Source of the DNA: an uncultured Bacteroidales bacterium
Lineage (GTDB): Bacteria; Bacteroidota; Bacteroidia; Bacteroidales; UBA3663
Reading direction: 5' to 3'
Assembly: GCA_905235375.1 (NCBI GenBank)
Contig: CAJOLH010000024.1
Location: 1-51,750 of the forward strand
DNA length: 51,750 bases
Below are positions 41,998 through 49,791 of this stretch, one piece after another. The first letter of the stretch is position 1. Every line of letters begins with the position of its first letter. Under the pieces are notes generated by a model. The model was not told the origin of the DNA. It saw only the letters and a program-made list of their open reading frames with translations, and did no database searches. A program made the position numbers and the translations under genes.

Positions 41998-42501
41998 AAG
42001 CACTCTGTCACGCGACAGAGTGCTTTTTATTATCTCCGCATGTCCTCTAACGGACGTTAGCGGACATCCTTCTGCCTCCGCATATCCTCTAGCGTACGTT
42101 GGCGGACATCCTTCTGCCTCCGCATGTCCTCCAGCGTACGTTGGCGGACATCGTTCCGTCTCCGCATGTCCTCCAACGGACGTTAGCGGACATCATCCCA
42201 TCGCAGCATGTCCTTCAGCGAACGTAAGAGGACATCATCCAGTCAAAGCATGTCCTTCAGCGAACGTAAGAGGACATCATCCCGTCGCAGCATGTCCTTC
42301 AGCGTACGTTGGCGGACATCATCCAGTCGCAGCATGTCCCTCAGCGTACGTTGGCGGACATCATCCTGTCGCAGCATGTCCTTCAGCGGACGTTGGCGGA
42401 CATCATCCCGTCGCAGCATGTCCTCCAGCGGACGTTGGAGGACATCATCCTATAGAATCATGTCCTCTTACGAACGTTGGGGGACATGCCGCGACAGTAT
42501 C
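41998..42501. repeat. 42-bp palindromic tandem array B (12 units)
   Basis: Twelve units of exactly 42 bp begin at 41998, 42040, 42082, 42124, 42166, 42208, 42250, 42292, 42334, 42376, 42418 and 42460. Unit 1 has the H-type core (AAGCACTCTGTC and GACAGAGTGCTT, perfect 12-bp arms). The other eleven have a 28-bp core ATGTCC-N5-CGTACG-N5-GGACAT, with CGGACG or CGAACG centres in some, and a 14-bp linker CATCCCGTCGCAGC or CCTTCTGCCTCCGC. The array lies between convergent genes, 24 bp after the CotH stop. Plus-strand frames stay open across it because the unit is 14 codons; coding is doubtful. Confidence 0.95.
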
Positions 42502-42625
42502 AGGATTAATGCAACAATGGAGTGGGAAACATCATACGGAAGTAAACACCTATCGGCTCGAACCGTATTCGATTACTTGTTACCTTCGTCCGTTTCCGTT
42601 TCTTTAGATGTTATGTAAGCAACCG

Positions 42626-42655
42626 AAGGCGCAGCACCACACGATGCCGCGCCTT
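42626..42655. terminator. Terminator hairpin with conserved loop, copy 2
   Basis: AAGGCGCAGC and GCCGCGCCTT with loop ACCACACGAT, then TGTTTT. It matches 39038-39067 in 27 of 30 bases, including most of the loop. Confidence 0.75.
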
Positions 42656-42691
42656 TGTTTTCAGCGGATAGAGCGAGAATGAATTCTCCCC

Positions 42692-44410
42692 TCATTTCAC
42701 CACGACCTTCAAGCTCTTCCCGCCCATCTTGATGATGGCGGTAGTGCCGATGTGCTGGTCGATGCGGATGCTGGCCGCTCCACTGCGACTGATGGCCTGA
42801 CCTATCAGCTGGCCGTCAGTGCTATAGACGGTGATCGGCTGACCATCGTCGGCACCAGTGATGCTTAGAATGCCATTCTGCATCTGGATCATCACTGGGC
42901 GGGCAGGTGCCTGTGTGATGCCGACGCCATCGCCCTTCGGCTCGGCCTCTATCCAGCAGAGGGTGGCGTAGGCCATGTCAGAGTCATTGTAGCCCGCCTT
43001 GGTGGCATAAACGCTGATGTTGTAGGTGGCGGTGAGCTGGACCTCATTGCTGCTGAACGAAGCGATATCCGAGTCCGTGATGGTTGATTGGCATGTGGCG
43101 CCTTCCGTTTCACAATCGAAACGTATCTTGCCATCCGAATAGCTGATGGTTGGGGTAGCACACTTCTCCTGGCCTGGGATATCGCCCGAGTTCTTTTCGT
43201 AGATCTCGTAGAACTTATTCCAGTAGATGACACGCCTATAATCCTCCACACTTCCCTTGGGAACATAAAGGGGCTTGTAGAGGAACACCGAATCGTCGAA
43301 AGCCGTCTCGGGCAATGGTGCAGAGCGTGGATCCTCGATATCAGAGACGATGCTCTTCAATGGGCAGCCTTGGAAGGCATACTCACCAATGCTTGTCAGA
43401 TTGCCGGGCAGGACGAGCTCCATAAAGCTCGCTGTGGCCACATTATGGCCGTTGGGGTTGGCGAAGGCCCCTTGTCCGATTGCCTTCAACGCTTTGTCGA
43501 AGCTGATGCTGGCCAATAGTGGACAGTTCGAGAATGCCTCTTCTCCAATCACCTCCAGATCTTCGTTGAAGCTGATGCTGGTCAATTGTGGATTGTTCTG
43601 GAAGGCTGCCCTTCCGATCTCCTTCAGAGATGAGGGCAGTTCGAGTGATGTCAGCCTGATCCCACGGAAAGCACCCTCTTCGATCGTTTCGATACCGGAT
43701 GGAAGCTGGATGGAGGTGATAGCTGTTCCGTTGAATATGCAGATGGGTATCGTGCGAATGCCTTCAGGCAGTACAGCTTCCTCCAATAACGGGCATTGAC
43801 TAAAGATGTATGTGCCCAGTCTGTTCACACTGTTCGGCAGTTGTATTTTCTTCAGCGCGTTACCACGGAATGCTTCATTACCGATACTATCCAGTCCTTC
43901 TGGCAGAACGATGTCTTGCAGGTAATTACTGATAGGTAGTCCCTCTCTATAATAGGCTTCTCTCATGAAGGCTCTATCCCCGATAGTCTTTACACCTTCA
44001 TGCAGAATTGCGTGCTGGACATTCGCAAGTCTGCACAAGTCTGCAGGGACTTCTTCAATGGTCGAAGGAACCTCAAGAGTATCAATATTGGTTTCTCTCA
44101 TATAATTACGGAATGGGTTGTCGAACCCTACGACCGTGTATTCCTCTGAATCGATGGTTATAGTCGAGGGAATGATCATATTGCGACCATCGTAATCGAA
44201 AAAGAGTTCATAGGGAGCCCCACGTTCAGCAGATTTTGTCTTATATGAGCTCACGAGGGCAGTCTTGGCACTTGAGTCAAATTTGTAGCAGATGCTGTCG
44301 ATGATTCTGCAATCATCGGGTATGGGTAGTGTTTCTGCGTTTCCTGGATTTACACATGCCAGAGCAAGCATGGCAACCGATATGGTTTGTTTGATGATTT
44401 GTTTTGTCAT
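42692..44410 (-). CDS. BspA-like LRR_5 surface protein
   Basis: A 572-aa exported protein. The signal region MTKQIIKQTISVAMLALACV ends near GNAE. About 60-385 contain LRR_5 repeats of 22-24 residues such as LQDIVLPEGLDSIGNEAFRG, IQLPNSVNRLGTYIFSQCP and LTSISFNEDLEVIGEEAFSN. A capping segment VFLYKPLYVPKGSVEDYRRV follows, then Ig-like sheets. The last 80 residues (NGILSITGADDGQPITVYST and IIKMGGKSLKVVVK) look like a type IX sorting domain. Proteins of this class often bind host matrix or other bacteria; the specific role is unknown. It shares a promoter region with a 21-aa upstream frame. Confidence 0.85.
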   Translation of the reverse strand: MTKQIIKQTISVAMLALACVNPGNAETLPIPDDCRIIDSICYKFDSSAKTALVSSYKTKSAERGAPYELFFDYDGRNMIIPSTITIDSEEYTVVGFDNPFRNYMRETNIDTLEVPSTIEEVPADLCRLANVQHAILHEGVKTIGDRAFMREAYYREGLPISNYLQDIVLPEGLDSIGNEAFRGNALKKIQLPNSVNRLGTYIFSQCPLLEEAVLPEGIRTIPICIFNGTAITSIQLPSGIETIEEGAFRGIRLTSLELPSSLKEIGRAAFQNNPQLTSISFNEDLEVIGEEAFSNCPLLASISFDKALKAIGQGAFANPNGHNVATASFMELVLPGNLTSIGEYAFQGCPLKSIVSDIEDPRSAPLPETAFDDSVFLYKPLYVPKGSVEDYRRVIYWNKFYEIYEKNSGDIPGQEKCATPTISYSDGKIRFDCETEGATCQSTITDSDIASFSSNEVQLTATYNISVYATKAGYNDSDMAYATLCWIEAEPKGDGVGITQAPARPVMIQMQNGILSITGADDGQPITVYSTDGQLIGQAISRSGAASIRIDQHIGTTAIIKMGGKSLKVVVK

Positions 44411-44456
44411 AACTATATAATTTTAAAGTTGAAGAATGAATATGATCCAATTGATT

Positions 44457-44522
44457 TCACACTGAAATCGACCCCATCAGAGGCAGCAAAACTGTCAGAA
44501 AGAAAAGGATGAGCTTTTTCAT
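44457..44522 (-). CDS. 21-aa hydrophobic leader-like peptide
   Basis: ATG at 44522 opens MKKLILFFLTVLLPLMGSIS plus one residue, then TGA. It looks exactly like a signal peptide cut off by a stop. It is the first frame after the promoter at 44549-44580 and precedes the LRR gene by 46 bp. It could be a regulatory leader peptide, a tiny secreted peptide, or the remnant of a decayed exported gene. Confidence 0.4.
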   Translation of the reverse strand: MKKLILFFLTVLLPLMGSISV

Positions 44523-44548
44523 AATAGAATAAATTATTTATTTCGCTG

Positions 44549-44580
44549 CAAATTACGTAAATATTTATGACATATGCAAG
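44549..44580 (-). promoter_or_regulatory. Promoter for the leader peptide and LRR gene
   Basis: Minus-strand CTTG (44580-44577), a 20-bp spacer, GTAATTTG (44556-44549), one base off consensus. Confidence 0.45.
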
Positions 44581-44646
44581 AATTTCGCTGAAAATCTTGT
44601 CAATAAGTATGGATATTTGTCACAAGGGGGCATTATTCCCCGTTTT

Positions 44647-45566
44647 TCACCGTCCTCCAGTGAGCATTCTCAATTCTCGGATTAAATCGCGCGTGAACTC
44701 ATCGGCTCCACGTGCATTCAAGTGTGAGCCGTCGTAGAAGAATTCGTTGCGATGCACGTACTTCGCACTGTCTGTGAAGTCGAGGAACAGGAAACCGTGC
44801 CTTCGGGCTAGCTCCATGATGGGATCAACTCCCGAATCGTGATGGCCATACCACGTGGGAGAAAAAACGAAGACGAACCTCGTGTCTGCCACATCACTTA
44901 TCATTTCGTTGAAATACCTCAGCTTCAAGCTGTCGGTCAGCGACTCTTCCTCGGAAGCCTTCTCGTTCAGTTGCCTTTCGTCCCTGATCCTGAGCGTATC
45001 CAGCTCGCTGTGGACAGGCAGGAAGCCGAGAGTCATATTGTGAACGGGATGCAGGTAGTCCAGCAGAACCCCTGATGGAACCGCGAGTTGTAGCGGTAGA
45101 GCATGCTCAGCATCTTGTACCTTTCGCGTGGGTCTATCTCGTCGAACTCCCTTCTGACAACCTCGTCATCGTAATGACCCTTCAGCCAGCCCAGGTGCTT
45201 CGTGTTGTCACCCTGAAGGACATCGTAGGCGGGCGTCACCTCGTAGATGACGAGGCGAGGATGATGGCGCCGCCTGATCATCTCCCACCAGGCGCGGAAG
45301 AGGATGATGCCCTCGCCGTCCTGCCCGCAGTTGTAGCACGACAGGCCGAGGGAGTCCCCGATCATGGCGGCATTGTAGTGGTGGATGGCGCGTGACGAGC
45401 CGAACACCAGCACGTCGTCCACCGACTGCCTCACGATGTGGTTCTGGTGGCCGAGATAGCCGCCCGATGCGTGATCCGACATATAAGAAAGGATTGTGCC
45501 GAGCCCCCTGTCCAGCAGAACGGCGAACAGGAGGAACAGGCTCGTCTTGATGATAAACCGCCTCAT
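44647..45566 (-). pseudogene. SGNH/DltD-like partner of the MBOAT protein, frameshifted
   Basis: Two frames join into one protein of about 305 aa. The first (ATG 45566) starts MRRFIIKTSLFLLFAVLLD, a membrane anchor, followed by DVLVFGSSRAIHHYN, which fits the nucleophile block of SGNH-like transferases or the DltD/AlgJ type. The second ends with FYDGSHLNARGADEFTRDL, the Asp-His block. The break is at a C4 run (45069-45072); one more base would restore HQGVLLDYLHPVHNM. Such proteins complete acyl transfer with an MBOAT partner, whose gene ends 23 bp upstream. Decay or sequence error cannot be separated. Confidence 0.75.
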
Positions 45567-45588
45567 GTCTCTGATGATTGCATGTTTC

Positions 45589-47004
45589 CTAGAAGTTTGC
45601 ATAGATGAACTGGTCCGAACCGAAAACCCCGCAGAGGAGGATGAGGACGAGGACGGCAAGGTAGGATGCCCACCGGACAGGCCTGCTGTTACAATGGAAG
45701 GGAAGACGCATTTCTCCAAATGCCTCCTCCACCGAATCCATCAGCAGCAGCAACCCGACAGCCAGGGTCATGTAGAGCGTGGCCGTGCCGCCCGGTGAAT
45801 AGACGGTCTTCGGAAGAGACGTGTCAAGGATCCTTGCGACCACATTGAAGGCATCGCCCAGGGTGGGCATGCGGAAGAATATCCAGGCGAAGGTGACAAG
45901 CAGGAAGGTGACGGCGGTCTTGACGGTCCTGCCGAGCCATCCGTAACTGCATTTCTGCTGGCCCAGCATCTTCTCGATGACCTGGCTGATGCCGTGCAGC
46001 AGTCCCCAAGCGATGAAGGTCCAGCTGGCACCGTGCCAGATGCCGCTGACGAGGAACGTCACGAGGATATTCAGGTAGTTGCGCAGCCTCGGGCAGCGGC
46101 TGCCGCCGAGCGGGATGTAGATGCAGTCCCTGAGCCAGGTGGAGAGCGAGATGTGCCAGCGGTGCCAGAAGTCGGTGACGCTGACGGCGAAGTAGGGTCG
46201 GCGGAAGTTCTCGGCAAGCTCGATGCCGAAGACCCTTCCCACGCCGATGGCCATCAGCGAATAGCCCGCGAAGTCGGCATAGATCTGGACGCTGTAGAGC
46301 AGGCTGGCCACGAGGCACGTCATGCCGGTGTAGTTCACGTAACTCCCGAATACCGTATCGACGTAAAGTGCCACGCGGTCTGCCACCACGACCTTCATGA
46401 ACATTCCCCACAGCAGCATCCTCAGTCCCTCGACGGCCTTCGTGTAGTCAAGGTAGGGACGGAGGCGCTTCAACTGCGGGATGACGAGCGAGGCCCTGTT
46501 GATGGGTCCGGCGAGGATGCAGGGGAAGAACGAGACGAAAAGGGCGTAGGTCAGGAAGTCGCGCTCGGCCTCCTGCCGTCCGTAGTACACATCCCGCAGG
46601 TAGCCCATCGCCTGTAGCGTGAAGAAGGAGATGCCGACGGGAATGGCCCAGTTCAGGCCCGTCAGGTGAAACTGCAGGCCTGCCACGGCAAGGGCCTGAC
46701 TGATGGCCTCGCCCGCGAAGCCGAGGTACTTGAAGAGGAACAGGGGCAGCAGCGCCAGCACCACGCCGGCCGCGAGCACATGCTTCGGATATCTCGCCTT
46801 ATCGAGAAGCAGGGCTGAGAGCCAGGTCACCGCCGTCACGCCCAGCAATACCAGCGCATGGGCGGGCTTCCACTGCATGTAGAGCAGATAGCTCACGGCG
46901 AGCAGGAACAGGTTCCTCGCCCTGCCGTGGCCTGCGGGTATCGCATAGTAGAGCAGGAAGATGAACGGGAACAGTATGATGAAGCTGAACGAGTTGAAGA
47001 TCAT
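45589..47004 (-). CDS. MBOAT-family O-acyltransferase (AlgI/DltB-like)
   Basis: A 471-aa polytopic inner-membrane protein with about ten hydrophobic segments. It passes acyl groups across the membrane to an extracytoplasmic acceptor. MBOAT signatures: GISFFTLQAMGYLRDVY, AGPINRASLVIPQL, SVTDFWHRWHISLSTWLRD (278-292) and LVSGIWHGASWTF with the catalytic H324. Closest pattern is AlgI, used for polysaccharide acetylation. It stands between a CotH/SGNH fusion and an SGNH-like gene, so a surface-glycan or protein modification pathway is inferred. The gene is visibly G+C-rich. Confidence 0.92.
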   Translation of the reverse strand: MIFNSFSFIILFPFIFLLYYAIPAGHGRARNLFLLAVSYLLYMQWKPAHALVLLGVTAVTWLSALLLDKARYPKHVLAAGVVLALLPLFLFKYLGFAGEAISQALAVAGLQFHLTGLNWAIPVGISFFTLQAMGYLRDVYYGRQEAERDFLTYALFVSFFPCILAGPINRASLVIPQLKRLRPYLDYTKAVEGLRMLLWGMFMKVVVADRVALYVDTVFGSYVNYTGMTCLVASLLYSVQIYADFAGYSLMAIGVGRVFGIELAENFRRPYFAVSVTDFWHRWHISLSTWLRDCIYIPLGGSRCPRLRNYLNILVTFLVSGIWHGASWTFIAWGLLHGISQVIEKMLGQQKCSYGWLGRTVKTAVTFLLVTFAWIFFRMPTLGDAFNVVARILDTSLPKTVYSPGGTATLYMTLAVGLLLLMDSVEEAFGEMRLPFHCNSRPVRWASYLAVLVLILLCGVFGSDQFIYANF

Positions 47005-47038
47005 GGGCTGCGTTCCTTATTGCTGCATTGTCTACTTA

Positions 47039-49360
47039 TTACTGCATTGTCTGACTAATGCGGGTTCGTGAATCATTTGACATGACAAGCAGGTATTTCC
47101 TGCCGCCTTGCAGCCTGAGACCCCGGTAGTCGTCCCCTACGGGAATGCCCCAGGCGTTGTAGGCGGGACCTGTCGTTTCGGTGCGGTCGCAGGGCACTGC
47201 TTCAATCCCGGAGGTGCTGAGGCTGTACGGATTGGCAACGGCATCGACGGCCAGCTGCTGGGCGACGGGGGCGTTCTCGTCGGTAACGTCCACGCACGCC
47301 TCGGGAAAACGGGCATTTGCGCGTTCGGCCTCGGTGCAGGCGTAGCGTGCCGGGTTGCCGAGGACCGTGACACCGAAGAGCGGGGCAATCACGGCCTCGA
47401 AGTAGGTGCAGGATGCCGTATATTTCCCCAGTCCGGAGGCCAGGTGCGAGCCGTCACTCGCGTAGTCGGCGGAATTGCCCGGCGGCTGCTCGCGCAGCGA
47501 CTCGACGGCCGTGCCGCAGGGGATGACGACGCTGATGTCACGCTCCTCAGTCAGCCTTCTCACCGATTCGGCGATCTGCTGCCAGCGGACGAGGCTGCCG
47601 TTCCCCTCGATGCCTGTCAGCCAGTCGGCGTAGCTGTGGATGATGTGGAAACCGATCTCCGCCTCGGGCTGCTCCTTGCGGATGATGGCGAGCAGGTCGT
47701 CGAGATGCCCTGCGTCACCGTCGCCCGTCCACTGGTCATAGACGTGGGCGTACTCGCTCCGCTGGTGCAGGACGATGAGGTCCCAGGGCTGTTCGGTGAG
47801 CACGCTGCGCATGAGCGAGCCGTCATTCGGGTCGGCATCGCCGTCGGGTGTCACGACAGGGGCTCCGAGCACCCGGCGGAAGTGACAGGGCTGTTCATCG
47901 CGGTCGTAATAGCAGTCGGACCACGACCTGAACGAGCCGCTGCTGCGCGTGAGCGCACAGAGACTCAATCCTTCCTTATCGATGCCGCTGCCTTCGACTA
48001 TCATCTTCAGCATTTCCGTGTAGTTGTCGGTGTAGGAGTTGCCGATGTCGAGGATGCGGTAGGGCTCCCTCACCTCCGTGGCTATATGCTCGTCCAGCCA
48101 TTCCTCGCGGGTGCAGAACCACGCCCTTGCCTTGTCCAGATGCTCGCTGAGGCTGGTGTATCCGCTGTTCCACCGCTCGGCATCCAGCCGCATCGACGCA
48201 TCGACGGCCGAGGCCTCGTCCGATGCAGCGTATTCGTCGATGTACGACAGCATGCCGTCGAACACCGTGCGGTGCAGGTCTGCCCAAAGCGAGCGGTATG
48301 CCTCCCTGAAGGCGCAGTTGGCGCCTGAGAGCAGACGGTTGAAGAAGAAGCGGTAGGTATGCACGTTCGACCACTCGCCCTCCATCTGAAAGATGCTGTC
48401 GAAATCCCAAAGTACGGGCATGCGTGCCTTAGAGCCGAGGCTGTCGTCGCATGCGACGAAGATGTTCGCCCCGTAGCAGTCCTCGGTGCCCAGTATCTCA
48501 TGGGCGAGAAGCCATCGTGCCCATGACTCCACGTCGATGCAGGAGGGGTAGTCGGTGCCCTTGACGGCCTTCTCGATCCTTTCAAGCTCGCGGGTGACAA
48601 AGGATAGTGCCTCCCCGGTGACATTGTCGGATTCGGGGTACTTGAGCGTCCAGCGGAAGTGAGGCATCAGCGAGGACGGGATGTTGAGTGAATCGAGCCA
48701 CCAGAAGGGGTCGGACTCAGCGATAAATCCGCTCTCCTCCGTGCTGATGCGGCAGCGGGTGTTGCGCTCCACGGGCTCGCACAGCAGGTAGAGGCCCCGG
48801 TAGTCGCCGTTCATCACGAGGTTGACGTAGCGGTGGGCCGGTGTCCACTCCATGCCGATGAGGCGACCCGTCTCGAAGCCGATGTGCAGACGGAACAGGG
48901 GATCCTTCAGCAGAACCCAGTCCCGGTCGGCATACTTCCCCTCGTCGCCGCGAAGAAGCAGGTCGGCCCTCCTCTCCAGCTTCACCTTGTAGGGCTTCTT
49001 TGGGGTCCAGGCGCTCGAGTTGCCGCGTATCTTGACGCGCATTCCGCCGACATTCTTCACGTAGGGCCCGCTGTCGTAGAGCGTATCGCCTCCCAGGGTG
49101 ATGCAGAGGCGTCCCGGCACCTTGGTCGCATTGGTGATGCCCATGCCCACGGCTCCCTCTTCCTCGGGAGGAACTGCATACTCGCACGTCGGCTCCTCAC
49201 CGTCCACCGTCTCTATCGTCACCACGGGGAGGCCGAGGGAGCGGATGGAGTCAAGGGAAATCGAAAGCGATGCTGCACAAATGGGCAGAGCTGACGAAAA
49301 CTGCAGCAGTATCAATAATGCTGCTGCAAGTGTCAAGGGGAGGATTCGTGTGCGACACAT
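47039..49360 (-). CDS. Fusion of CotH-kinase-like and SGNH (DUF4886-like) domains
   Basis: A 773-aa exported protein with signal ILPLTLAAALLILLQFSSA. About 75-440 is CotH-like: VKIRGNSSAWTPKKPYKVKL, FRLHIGFETGRLIGMEWTP and PVLWDFDSIFQMEGE, the kinase-type Asp pair. About 455-700 is SGNH/DUF4886-like: ILDIGNSYTDNYTEMLKMIV (GNS block), DLIVLHQRSEYAH, and DGSHLASGLGKYTASCTYFE (Asp-His block). The last 70 residues look like a small sheet tail. The fusion of a putative kinase and an esterase or acyltransferase is unusual. ATG 49360 is chosen over an in-frame 49456 that lies in the preceding gene. Confidence 0.82.
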   Translation of the reverse strand: MCRTRILPLTLAAALLILLQFSSALPICAASLSISLDSIRSLGLPVVTIETVDGEEPTCEYAVPPEEEGAVGMGITNATKVPGRLCITLGGDTLYDSGPYVKNVGGMRVKIRGNSSAWTPKKPYKVKLERRADLLLRGDEGKYADRDWVLLKDPLFRLHIGFETGRLIGMEWTPAHRYVNLVMNGDYRGLYLLCEPVERNTRCRISTEESGFIAESDPFWWLDSLNIPSSLMPHFRWTLKYPESDNVTGEALSFVTRELERIEKAVKGTDYPSCIDVESWARWLLAHEILGTEDCYGANIFVACDDSLGSKARMPVLWDFDSIFQMEGEWSNVHTYRFFFNRLLSGANCAFREAYRSLWADLHRTVFDGMLSYIDEYAASDEASAVDASMRLDAERWNSGYTSLSEHLDKARAWFCTREEWLDEHIATEVREPYRILDIGNSYTDNYTEMLKMIVEGSGIDKEGLSLCALTRSSGSFRSWSDCYYDRDEQPCHFRRVLGAPVVTPDGDADPNDGSLMRSVLTEQPWDLIVLHQRSEYAHVYDQWTGDGDAGHLDDLLAIIRKEQPEAEIGFHIIHSYADWLTGIEGNGSLVRWQQIAESVRRLTEERDISVVIPCGTAVESLREQPPGNSADYASDGSHLASGLGKYTASCTYFEAVIAPLFGVTVLGNPARYACTEAERANARFPEACVDVTDENAPVAQQLAVDAVANPYSLSTSGIEAVPCDRTETTGPAYNAWGIPVGDDYRGLRLQGGRKYLLVMSNDSRTRISQTMQ

Positions 49361-49370
49361 TATATCAGAA

Positions 49371-49620
49371 CTATACAATGACACCATTGGCATTCGTCCA
49401 CTGTCCGTTACCCTTCGACCAGATGGGCATGTTGATCGTTGTGTCGAAGTAATCATTGGATGGGGATTGAGTCAGGAGAACGGTTGCCAGTGCCAATAGG
49501 ATTTGTACCAGATTTGGGCTTTAATGGTACGGGGTTAGATGATGAACTAAATAACTCTGCTGGTTGAAAAAAGGTGATGAATGACATCATCAATAAGAAT
49601 AATAAGATTTTCTTTTTCAT
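49371..49620 (-). pseudogene. Small exported protein, probably frameshifted
   Basis: From ATG 49620 the frame codes a 55-aa product with signal MKKKILLFLLMMSFITFF, then a Ser/Pro/Asn-rich part ending RSPDSIPIQ at 49453. In the next frame NDYFDTTINMPIWSKGNGQW continues to a stop at 49371, 11 bp before the CotH fusion start. One base change near the CCCC run at about 49463-49470 would fuse both into about 82 aa, a size and style like DUF3244-type small exported proteins of Bacteroidales. It could also be a genuine 55-aa peptide. It likely shares a transcript with the CotH fusion. Confidence 0.5.
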
Positions 49621-49658
49621 TGTTTTTCTCTTTTGTTGGTGATTATTTTTTAGCACCG

Positions 49659-49666
49659 CAAAGATA
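49659..49666 (-). promoter_or_regulatory. -7 box of the small peptide-CotH-MBOAT cluster
   Basis: Minus-strand TATCTTTG (49666-49659), 38 bp before the ATG at 49620. No clear TTG box is found 20 bp upstream. Confidence 0.45.
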
Positions 49667-49699
49667 GTAATTATTTTTTTATTTTATTGGGTCATAAAA

Positions 49700-49730
49700 A
49701 AAAGAATGAACTCGATGAGTTCACTCTTTT
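49700..49730 (-). terminator. Terminator of the TPR regulator gene
   Basis: On the minus strand AAAAGAGTGAACTC and GAGTTCATTCTTTT pair with one mismatch around ATC, followed by a T run. It separates the regulator from the small peptide gene. Confidence 0.8.
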
Positions 49731-49791
49731 GTGCTGAATATTAACAAGTTAATGATGTTATGTTTTTTTAACAATTCAAGCTATTGGTACA

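Noticed and set aside
41998..42501. CRISPR array
   Set aside because: The 14-bp linkers are conserved, not unique spacers, and too short. No cas genes are nearby.
42020..42607. 195-aa plus-strand frame with 14-residue repeats (CPSAYVGGHH type), and a second overlapping frame from 42208
   Set aside because: Two frames are open at once over the same array, as expected from a stop-free 42-bp repeat. The start lies in the H-type hairpin. A repeat-peptide gene cannot be fully excluded but is not supported.
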